DNA of 64,000 nt from Kushneria aurantia DSM 21353 (lineage in GTDB: Bacteria > Pseudomonadota > Gammaproteobacteria > Pseudomonadales > Halomonadaceae), in NCBI RefSeq assembly GCF_000382245.1, contig NZ_KB907862.1, positions 124,001 through 188,000 of the forward strand, in the 5' to 3' direction. This document shows, one piece after another, positions 9,188 through 16,596 of the stretch; the first letter of the stretch is position 1, and each line of letters begins with the position of its first letter. The notes beneath the pieces were generated by a model, which was given only the letters and a program-made list of their open reading frames with translations, was not told the origin of the DNA and searched no databases. The position numbers and the translations under genes are program-made.

Positions 9188-10087
9188 ATGCCCTCGACAG
9201 CCTCGCCCCATCCCTTCGCGAATCGCACTGCTCACCGTTACTATCTGCTGGATGTCTTCACCGATACGCCCTTCGCCGGTAATCCACTTGCGGTGTTCAC
9301 TGAGGCCGAAACACTCGATGGCGCCACCATGGCGCGTATCGCCGGAGAGCTGAATCTCTCCGAAACGGTTTTTATTACCCGCCATGAATCCCCCGAGCGG
9401 GTACATCTGCGCATCTTCACGCCGGGGTGTGAACTGCCCTTTGCCGGCCACCCCACCATCGGCACCGCCTGCCTGCTGCGTGCGCTGGGCCGTCATGACG
9501 GCAGTTCGCCTTTGACCCTGGTGGAAGGTGTCGGCGATGTCCCCATCCACTTCGACAGCAATCTGGCCCGATTGATTACGGCGCAACCCTTGAACGTACG
9601 GCCGAGCACACTGACACCGCCGCAGGCCGCCGCGGTCCTCGGCCTCGACGAGGCCGCTATCGTCGGCGCACCGGTCATCGCCTCCTGCGGCGTGCCCTAT
9701 CACCTGATCGAATTGACCGATCGTGATCAGTTGGCGCGGATCGAGCTTGATAGCGCCGTGCTCAAATCCTGCTGTCCCGACCCGGCAACCAGCTATCTGT
9801 ACGCCTTCGTGGATGAGGGCGAGTACCACCTGCGCGCACGCATGTTCGCGCCCCTGACCGGCACTCCGGAGGACCCCGCCACCGGCAGTGCTGCCGCGCC
9901 GCTGATCGGTTATCTCGCGTCGCGACATAAAGACACGCCAGTGCTCGACTGGCAGATAACCCAGGGGGTCGAGATGGGCCGCCCAAGCCACATCCAGGGC
10001 CGGGTCGAGCGTCATGGCGGTGGTATCAGCGCCATTCACATCGCCGGCGGGGCGCTGGTGGCCGGCGAGGGTGCGCTCTATCTCTGA
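9188..10087 (+). CDS. PhzF-family isomerase/epimerase
   Basis: A 299-residue protein of the phenazine biosynthesis PhzF-like fold (duplicated diaminopimelate-epimerase-like halves). Seen are FAGNPLAVF near the N-terminus, the putative catalytic Glu in LNLSETVFI, the FAGHPTIGTA motif, and DPATGSAAAPL in the second half. No other phenazine genes are nearby, so the true substrate is unknown and a phenazine role should not be assumed. A GAAAGGTAAG site lies about 10 nt upstream of ATG 9188. The gene converges with the AhpD-like gene 15 bp downstream. Confidence 0.88.
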   Translation: MPSTASPHPFANRTAHRYYLLDVFTDTPFAGNPLAVFTEAETLDGATMARIAGELNLSETVFITRHESPERVHLRIFTPGCELPFAGHPTIGTACLLRALGRHDGSSPLTLVEGVGDVPIHFDSNLARLITAQPLNVRPSTLTPPQAAAVLGLDEAAIVGAPVIASCGVPYHLIELTDRDQLARIELDSAVLKSCCPDPATSYLYAFVDEGEYHLRARMFAPLTGTPEDPATGSAAAPLIGYLASRHKDTPVLDWQITQGVEMGRPSHIQGRVERHGGGISAIHIAGGALVAGEGALYL

Positions 10088-10102
10088 GAGGCAACGGCGT
10101 TT

Positions 10103-10561
10103 TTACGACCCCCTATCATACCCGGGCACCGGCGCAAAGGAGACACCAAAGCGATTCCAGGCGTTGATAGTTGCCACCGCCAGCGTGAGGTTCACCAGCT
10201 GTGGCTCGGAGAAATGCCGCCGCATCTCATCAAAAAGGGTTGTTTCGACGCCCTCTGACAGCAGCGTGTTGGCCTCCGTCCAGGCCAGCGCAGCACGCTC
10301 ACGCGGAGTAAAGAAAGGAGTCTCCCGCCAGACGCATAACGCGTACAGGCGCTGCTCGGTTTCTCCCTGACGGCGAGCGTCACGGCTGTGTAGATCGACG
10401 CAGAAGGCGCAGCGGTTGAGTTGGGATGCGCGGATCCTGATCAGCTCCATGAGCGAGGGCTCGATACCCTGCTCGGTATCGCACTGCGCGACCAGATAGT
10501 CATCCAGCCTCCGGATCGCTTTTATGGCACCAGGGGCCGCGTTTCGATAATCCATACGCAT
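10103..10561 (-). CDS. Carboxymuconolactone decarboxylase / AhpD-like protein
   Basis: A 152-residue protein with the AhpD core motif CAFCVDLHSRDA, that is the CxxC redox pair plus the conserved His. Members are peroxidase-linked disulfide reductases or decarboxylases; the pattern without other catabolic genes favours an alkylhydroperoxidase-like role. ATG 10561 has AAGGAG seven nucleotides upstream, while a frame from 10582 has none. It is divergent from an AraC-type regulator, with only 91 bp between them, so the regulator probably controls this gene (inference from layout). Confidence 0.87.
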   Translation of the reverse strand: MRMDYRNAAPGAIKAIRRLDDYLVAQCDTEQGIEPSLMELIRIRASQLNRCAFCVDLHSRDARRQGETEQRLYALCVWRETPFFTPRERAALAWTEANTLLSEGVETTLFDEMRRHFSEPQLVNLTLAVATINAWNRFGVSFAPVPGYDRGS

Positions 10562-10652
10562 GAGGGGCTCTCCTTCATTCATTGCGAGAGACCAGTGTGC
10601 AGATCGTTACCGCCGCGCTATTGTAGATTTTCGACATTTCGCGAGATTCGCC

Positions 10653-11492
10653 ATGTCCCTGCCCGCCGAAGACATGCCCCACCTTGCCCACTTTGTCACG
10701 CTCCCGCCGAGCCCGGCATTGGCCGCTCATGTGCAGTGCTTCTGGTGGCTCAGAGGCTTTACAGATGTCGATGCCAGCGTGCAGTTGCTCCATCCGGACG
10801 GCGGCAGCGGCATTATCTTCAACTTTGCCGATCCGCTCGGCCTGAATGATCGTCTTTATGCTCATCGTATGCTGATCTGTGGCCCGCAGATGGCGACCAC
10901 ACGTTTGCGGCTGCCACACCGGGTCGATCTGCTGGGAGTGCGTCTGCAGCCCGGCAGGGGGGCACATTGTCTCGGCAGTCGGCTGGACAGGCTGTGTGGC
11001 TATCAGGGTCACGATAGCGCCGAGGCGCGCTGGCAGCGCCTGACGGATCGTCTTGCCGAGGCGGACAGGACAATACAGCAACGACTTATCGAGGCCGAGC
11101 TGCTGACGCTTGTGCAGCGTCCACTGCAAAAGGCAGCGCCGGTAAAACATCTACTCCATCTTATCGCCGAAAGCCGCGGTCAGCGCCGCATCCTGGAGCT
11201 GATGCAGGGGTGTTCCATCAGTCAGAGACAGCTTGAACGACTGTTTCTCCGCCAGGTCGGGCTGACTCCCAAACAGTACAGCCGCACTCAACGCGTAGCG
11301 CTCGTCCGCCACCGTCTGAAGGCGGGAACAGGCCTGCTGGCAACGGCACTGGCATGCGGCTATAGCGATCAGGCGCACTGTATTCACGACTTCAGCGCCG
11401 TCGTGGGAATGACCCCCGGACAGTATCGGCGCCGCGCTCTGTCTGGACGTCCTGATTCAACAATGATAGCTTCAACAATGAATCACCCATGA
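10653..11492 (+). CDS. AraC-family transcriptional regulator (DUF6597-type N-terminus)
   Basis: A 279-residue regulator. The N-terminal part (about 1-130) has HPDGGSGIIFNF, the hallmark of the DUF6597 ligand-binding-like domain. The C-terminal part (about 185-265) is the double helix-turn-helix of AraC, with ISQRQLERLFLRQVGLTPKQ and FSAVVGMTPGQYRR. I chose ATG 10653 (MSLPAEDMPHL), as residues upstream look like non-coding sequence and would overlap the promoter of the divergent AhpD-like gene. The likely target is that divergent gene. Confidence 0.85.
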   Translation: MSLPAEDMPHLAHFVTLPPSPALAAHVQCFWWLRGFTDVDASVQLLHPDGGSGIIFNFADPLGLNDRLYAHRMLICGPQMATTRLRLPHRVDLLGVRLQPGRGAHCLGSRLDRLCGYQGHDSAEARWQRLTDRLAEADRTIQQRLIEAELLTLVQRPLQKAAPVKHLLHLIAESRGQRRILELMQGCSISQRQLERLFLRQVGLTPKQYSRTQRVALVRHRLKAGTGLLATALACGYSDQAHCIHDFSAVVGMTPGQYRRRALSGRPDSTMIASTMNHP

Positions 11493-11809
11493 ACCACCAC
11501 GGAATTTCCATGTCGCCACTTGCCACGCACCACAGCTTCTATCGCGTCGCCGCTTTCGCGGCGGCAGTGGTGCGTGCGGCGACAATATCCCCTCCCTTCT
11601 CATCTGTTGCGCGCCGGGTCGCGTTCGTTGCACCGCCTCGTGTTGTGGCGGCCGTTGCAGCGATCGTCGCTGCCGGCGTCGGCGTTTATCCGCCGCGCCG
11701 GGTCGCGCTGGGCTGATCAGGCCCGATTTCCTCCCGCTCGCCGGGCCATGTGTCGACGCTGAAGGCGTCCGGCAGCGGGTCGTGACGTTTCGACAGATGA
11801 GAATATCCC
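11493..11809 (+). other. 317-bp gap upstream of the EamA gene; structured, possible leader
   Basis: No confident gene is seen. An open frame from ATG 11510 (MSPLATHHSFYRVAAF...) runs to a stop at 11716 and is rich in Val and Ala. The DNA holds several strong hairpins: GCCGC-TTTC-GCGGC near 11550, a perfect 7-bp stem GCAGCGA-TCG-TCGCTGC near 11657-11673, and a GGCCCG/CGGGCC stem just after the stop. A 13-bp direct repeat (GCGCCGGGTCGCG) occurs at 11611-11623 and 11695-11707. It could be a leader peptide with attenuator-like folds ahead of the exporter gene, or chance in GC-rich DNA. Confidence 0.3.
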
Positions 11810-12670
11810 ATGACAACTTCCGTTTTGCGGGGCAGCTTCGCCCCCATGACGCTGTTCGTGCTGCTGTGGGGCAGCGCGCCGGTCATCACTCGCTGGGGGC
11901 TGGACCACGCCTCCCCGCTTGCCTTTCTTGTTCTGCGCTTCGCGCTGGCGCTACTCGCTCTGCTGGCGATCGGCGCACGCTATCGCCGCTGGCTGCCACC
12001 GCGCGGCAGCCGTCTGCGCACCACCGGCACCGGGCTTGTGCTGATCGGCGGCTATGCGGTGTGCTACTTCAGGGCGCTGGATAGCGGCATCACTCCCGGC
12101 CTGCTGGCCACCCTGCTGGGCATCCAGCCGCTTTTGACCCTGCTGCTCACCGAGCGGCGCTTTTCGCTCTGGCGGCTGGCCGGGCTTTCACTGTCGCTGA
12201 CCGGACTGGCGCTGGTAGTGCTCGAAAGCCTGCTGGCGGCGCGGGTATCGACTATCGGCATGGCCTTCGCGCTGGGCGCACTGACCTGCATGACGCTGGG
12301 TGCGATCAGCCAGAAGCGGTTGCAGCTGCCGCCGCGCGAGGTACTGCCACTGCAGTATGCGGTCAGCCTGGTGCTTTTTCTGGTACTGCTGCCACTGGAA
12401 CCGATGCGGCTGGCGTGGCAGCCCGGACTGATCGTGCCGGTGCTGTGGATGGCGCTGGTGGTCTCGGTGCTGGCACAGCTGCTGCTCTACCGACTGATTC
12501 GTGACGGCAATCTGGTCAACGTCACCAGTCTGTTCTACCTGGTGCCGATCGTCACCGCCGTACTCGACTATCTGATCCTCGGCAATGTGCTGTCGCCGAG
12601 CGCCCTCCTCGGCATGGCTGCCATCCTGGGCGGCGTGGCAATGGTTTTTGGCAGCCATCGACGTCACTGA
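11810..12670 (+). CDS. EamA/DMT-family exporter
   Basis: A 286-residue inner-membrane protein with about ten predicted hydrophobic helices arranged as two EamA repeats (about 10-140 and 150-280). The first helix, FVLLWGSAPVITRWGLDHAS, and PLAFLVLRFALALLAL are typical of the drug/metabolite transporter superfamily (YdcZ/RhtA/YedA-like). Substrates are often amino acids or metabolites, and none can be named here. The gene is monocistronic, with a weak GATGAGA site before ATG 11810 and a strong terminator 13 bp downstream. A structured 317-bp upstream region may regulate it. Confidence 0.87.
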   Translation: MTTSVLRGSFAPMTLFVLLWGSAPVITRWGLDHASPLAFLVLRFALALLALLAIGARYRRWLPPRGSRLRTTGTGLVLIGGYAVCYFRALDSGITPGLLATLLGIQPLLTLLLTERRFSLWRLAGLSLSLTGLALVVLESLLAARVSTIGMAFALGALTCMTLGAISQKRLQLPPREVLPLQYAVSLVLFLVLLPLEPMRLAWQPGLIVPVLWMALVVSVLAQLLLYRLIRDGNLVNVTSLFYLVPIVTAVLDYLILGNVLSPSALLGMAAILGGVAMVFGSHRRH

Positions 12671-12682
12671 TCGCAACCTCAT

Positions 12683-12719
12683 ATCGAACGGGCCCGCCAT
12701 CGGGCCCGTTCGATTTTTA
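12683..12719 (+). terminator. Rho-independent terminator after the EamA gene
   Basis: A perfect 14-bp stem (ATCGAACGGGCCCG and complement) with a CCAT loop, followed by TTTTT. Confidence 0.9.
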
Positions 12720-12916
12720 TGTCACAAGAAGGCAAACTGACCACTCAATATAATTCGGGATGATTGCGTTTATCGCGACCGATCTGCTCGGGCGGCCGTG
12801 CTTTTGCGCGGGGAAACAAGCGACATACCGATATCATAGAATTCAAGAGCTCCGGCTCCCGGCCGAAACGACGTATAGGTCCGATTCCAATAACAATGAC
12901 TTCAGAGCTCTGAGCC

Positions 12917-15900
12917 ATGGACACTGCTTCAACGATCGACAGCCTGTGGGTATCGATAAGCGCCCTGCTGGTATTTCTGATGCAGGCCGGCTTTTTGTGT
13001 CTGGAAGCCGGCCTGACGCGCAGCAAAAACGCCATTAACGTGGCGATGAAAAACGTCAGCGATTTTGCCGTCTCGATTATGGCGTTCTGGCTGGCGGGCT
13101 TCGGCGTGATGTTCGGTATCGATCACGCCGGCTGGATCGGTCTCGATCTCTACGTGCCGGACTTCATGTCGGCCGACGGCGTTCAACTGGCCACGTTCTT
13201 TCTTTTTCAGTGCATGTTCTGCGCCACCGCCGCTACGATCGTATCGGGGGCAGTGGCCGAGCGCATGCCGTTTGGCGCTTATCTGGTGATCGCACTGCTG
13301 GTCAGCGTGCTGCTCTACCCGATGTTCGGCCACTGGGCCTGGGGCGGCTTCTGGAGCGGCGAGCCAGGCTGGCTGGAAGCGCTGGGCTTCGTCGATTTCG
13401 CCGGCTCGACGGTGGTCCACAGCCTGGGCGGCTGGGTAGCGCTGGCGGCGCTGCTGCATATCGGCCCGCGTCGCGGCCGCTTTATTGCGGGCGAGGCGCC
13501 GCGCCGCATTCCGGCCAGCAATATGCCGCTCTCCATGCTGGGCGTTCTGCTGCTCTTTTTCGGCTGGTTCGGCTTCAACGGCGGCAGCACGCTTGCCTTC
13601 GACGAGCGGGTCCCATTCATCCTGCTCAATACCCTGATGGCCGGCGTTGCCGGCACTCTGAGCGCCCTGCTGTGGGGCTGGCGACGTGACGGCCACGTCG
13701 ACCCCTGTCTGGCGCTCAACGGCACTATCGCCGGGCTTGTGGCCGTCACCGCAGGCGCTCACGCCCTGGCATTGCCGGAAGCGGTACTGGTCGGTGCGCT
13801 GGGCGGGCTTTTGATGCTGGCGGCCGACAACGCGCTGCTCAAATATCGTATCGATGACGGCATCGGCGCCATTCCGGCCCATCTGGCGCCGGGGATCTGG
13901 GGGACGCTGGCCGTCGGCCTGCTGGGCGATCCACACCGGCTGGGTACCGGCCTCGGCCCCTGGGCGCAGACCGGCGTGCAACTGCTCGGCATCCTCGTCT
14001 GTGCCCTGTGGGGACTGGGCGTGGCGTGGCTGCTGTTTGGTGGCATGAAGGGCCTGATGGCGCTACGCGTCAGCGCCGACGACGAGGAGATGGGCCTCAA
14101 TGTCACCGAGCACGGCGCCCGCAGCGAGCTTTTCGAACTGCTCGAGGCCATGCGCGATCACGAGCGACGCGGTGACATCGGCGCGCAGGTGGCCGCCGAT
14201 CCCTTCACCGAGGTAGGCCAGATCGCCGCCGGTTATAACCGCGTCTGCCGGGCGCTGGAGCGCGCCGTGGCGCGTACCCGGGCGATAGTGCGGCATATGC
14301 GCGACGGTGTCGTCACCTGGCGCGCCGATGGCACCCTGACCTCTCTCAACCCGGGAGCGGAGGCGCTTTTCGGCGTCTGCGCCGATCAACTCATCGGTAC
14401 GCCGGTCGAGCAGCTGTTGAAACGGCCAGCGCCAGCGACCGGGGAGCGCTGCGAACTGCGCCTGTACCACAGCGGCGAGGCGCGCTCACTGGAGATCCAG
14501 ATCAGTGAGGGGGTGGCCGACTCGGAAGCGGCATTCTCGGGCATGGTGCGCGATATCACCGAGCGCAAGCGGCTCGAGGAGCAGCTCGGCCGCGAGCGCG
14601 AACTGGCCAACGTCACCCTGGCGTCGATCGGCGATGGCGTGATCACCACCGACGACAGCGGCCTGGTCACCTTTATCAACGCCGAGGCCGAGCGGCTGAC
14701 CGGCTGGCGCCATGAAGAGGCCCGGGGCGTGCCGGTGGCACTTGTCTATACGTTGCTTGACGAAGACAGTGGCCGCCGCCTCGACAATCACGCCCGCCGA
14801 GTGCTGGCCAGCGGCCAGTCTCATATCAGCGAGCAGACACACCTGCTGGTTGCCCGCGATGGTCAGCGCTATCCGGTACAGGATAGCGTCTCGCCGATCC
14901 GGCCCGGCCACGGTTTTACGGTCGGCGTGGTCGTGGTCCTGCGCGACCACAGCGCCACTCACAATCTGACCCGGCAGCTCAACTATCAGGCCAGCCATGA
15001 TGACCTGACCGGACTGGTCAATCGGCGCGAATTCGAAGATCGCCTCGCACAGGCCCTGCGCTGCGAATCCACCCCGGGCGCGCTCTGCTATCTGGATCTT
15101 GATCGCTTCAAGATCGTCAACGACACCTGCGGCCACCAGGCCGGCGACGAGCTGCTGCGTCAGATCTCCGATCTGCTGCGCGAGAGCATCCGTGACAGCG
15201 ATGTCGTGGCCCGACTGGGGGGCGATGAGTTTGGCCTGCTGCTGCATGACTGCCAGCTCGACGATGCGCGCCGCGTCGCGGAGAAGATTCGCCGTCGCAT
15301 CGAGACGTTTCGTTTCCACTGCAACGGTCAAAACTTTCAGGTAGGGGCCAGCATGGGGCTGACCGCTCTGAGCAGCGATGAGGGCCGGCACAGCCTGAGC
15401 ACCCTGCTGGGCGCCGCCGATGCCGCCTGTTATATCGCCAAGGAGTCCGGTCGCAACCGAATATGTCTCGCCGATGAGCAGGCAACCGCCGCGCCCCTGC
15501 CCCACCAGACAGACGCCGCGCAACGCCTGCAGGCGGCGCTGGACGAGGATCGACTGCGTCTTCACGTTCAACCCGTGGTTGCCGTCGACGGCGCCCCCGA
15601 CAGGGCCACCCATCACGAATTTCTGGTTCGCCTCAAGGAGGAGAAGCGGCTTGTCTATCCCGGCAGCTTCCTGCCTACCGCCGAACGCTACGGCCTGAGC
15701 GTCGAGATCGACCGCTGGGTGACCCGCAACGCCCTTGCCTGGCTCTCGGATCAGTACCGCGCCGGCCGACTCGAGTCAGGGCGGGTCTGGTCGATCAACC
15801 TGACCGCCGCCGCCATCGATGATGACCGCTTCCAGGATGAGCTGATCGAGCGTATCGACAGCGCTGCCCTGCCCGCCGGGGCGCTCTGCTTCGAGTTTAA

Positions 15901-16282
15901 TGAAAGCGCCGTGAACGCCAGACTCAAGGCTGCCGGAGCCCTGTTTGCGCGCCTTCACCACAGCGGCTGTCTGATCGCCCTCGACAATTTCGACCCCAAC
16001 TTCTCTGCGCTGCAGTGGATACGCTCGCTGCCGATCCACTATCTCAAGATCAACTGCGACGAGCTGATCGCCGTCGAAGCCGACACCATCTCCCGTGCCA
16101 TGCTGAAAGCGATCAACACCCTGAAGGAGCTGATGGGCGTCACAATCGTCGTCAAGCGCATCGAACAGCATGATGTCCTGACGCAGTTTCAGAGTCTGCA
16201 GATCGACTTCCTCCAGGGGTTCATGATCGAGCCGCCACAACCGCTCGAGAATATGGGGTCGCTGCACCGCATGCCACGCTGA
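12917..16282 (+). CDS. Ammonium transporter domain fused to PAS-PAS-GGDEF-EAL
   Basis: A 1121-residue membrane signalling protein. Residues 1-395 are an Amt/MEP/Rh ammonium channel domain with both pore His contexts (STVVHSLGGW and IPAHLAPGIWGT). Two PAS domains follow (about 455-550 and 555-680). A GGDEF domain spans about 690-850 with an intact RLGGDEF motif and an RDSD inhibitory site five residues before it, so diguanylate cyclase activity with product inhibition is expected. The EAL-like domain (about 875-1115) is degenerate: EFL replaces EAL, NES replaces the usual TE motif, LDNFD replaces DDFGTG, and KRIEQ replaces AEGVE. Phosphodiesterase activity is therefore unlikely. It probably senses ammonium and makes c-di-GMP. 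It is followed by a second c-di-GMP gene. Confidence 0.92.
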   Translation: MDTASTIDSLWVSISALLVFLMQAGFLCLEAGLTRSKNAINVAMKNVSDFAVSIMAFWLAGFGVMFGIDHAGWIGLDLYVPDFMSADGVQLATFFLFQCMFCATAATIVSGAVAERMPFGAYLVIALLVSVLLYPMFGHWAWGGFWSGEPGWLEALGFVDFAGSTVVHSLGGWVALAALLHIGPRRGRFIAGEAPRRIPASNMPLSMLGVLLLFFGWFGFNGGSTLAFDERVPFILLNTLMAGVAGTLSALLWGWRRDGHVDPCLALNGTIAGLVAVTAGAHALALPEAVLVGALGGLLMLAADNALLKYRIDDGIGAIPAHLAPGIWGTLAVGLLGDPHRLGTGLGPWAQTGVQLLGILVCALWGLGVAWLLFGGMKGLMALRVSADDEEMGLNVTEHGARSELFELLEAMRDHERRGDIGAQVAADPFTEVGQIAAGYNRVCRALERAVARTRAIVRHMRDGVVTWRADGTLTSLNPGAEALFGVCADQLIGTPVEQLLKRPAPATGERCELRLYHSGEARSLEIQISEGVADSEAAFSGMVRDITERKRLEEQLGRERELANVTLASIGDGVITTDDSGLVTFINAEAERLTGWRHEEARGVPVALVYTLLDEDSGRRLDNHARRVLASGQSHISEQTHLLVARDGQRYPVQDSVSPIRPGHGFTVGVVVVLRDHSATHNLTRQLNYQASHDDLTGLVNRREFEDRLAQALRCESTPGALCYLDLDRFKIVNDTCGHQAGDELLRQISDLLRESIRDSDVVARLGGDEFGLLLHDCQLDDARRVAEKIRRRIETFRFHCNGQNFQVGASMGLTALSSDEGRHSLSTLLGAADAACYIAKESGRNRICLADEQATAAPLPHQTDAAQRLQAALDEDRLRLHVQPVVAVDGAPDRATHHEFLVRLKEEKRLVYPGSFLPTAERYGLSVEIDRWVTRNALAWLSDQYRAGRLESGRVWSINLTAAAIDDDRFQDELIERIDSAALPAGALCFEFNESAVNARLKAAGALFARLHHSGCLIALDNFDPNFSALQWIRSLPIHYLKINCDELIAVEADTISRAMLKAINTLKELMGVTIVVKRIEQHDVLTQFQSLQIDFLQGFMIEPPQPLENMGSLHRMPR

Positions 16283-16596
16283 GCACCACGCCGGCCGCCC
16301 CTACCAGGGCATCACGCCCTCATCGTTGAAAACGCTCGCGCAGTGAAAGCCCGCTATCCATATCCAAAAACAGGCCGGCCTCACCCGTTCACTCGCCGAT
16401 TGTCACTATATGTAACGCACCGCCGCTGCTCGAAGGCCGGTCCACAGTGACGGGGGTACGCCGTATCCCGCTTGAAAATCATGTAATATCAGGAGGTCAC
16501 GTATTCACCGGAAGCCACTGACAGCAAGTGGCGCAGGCAGTCGACACACGTTGTTACTGTCACGGTGTCGGGGACGGCAGAAGGCAAAACTCCAAT
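16283..16596 (+). other. 314-bp intergenic region between the two c-di-GMP genes
   Basis: No gene is seen. A short AGGGC/GCCCT hairpin lies at about 16303-16317 but lacks a T-run. An AT-rich patch with TAATAT and a purine-rich AGGAGG lies at about 16480-16500, in front of a 23-residue possible N-terminal extension of the next gene (ATG 16528), which I judged less likely than ATG 16597. Confidence 0.4.

Noticed and set aside
11472-11816. A 114-residue minus-strand frame before the EamA gene
   Set aside because: Arg/Pro-rich, no motif, no ribosome binding site, and it overlaps the AraC gene end and the EamA start.
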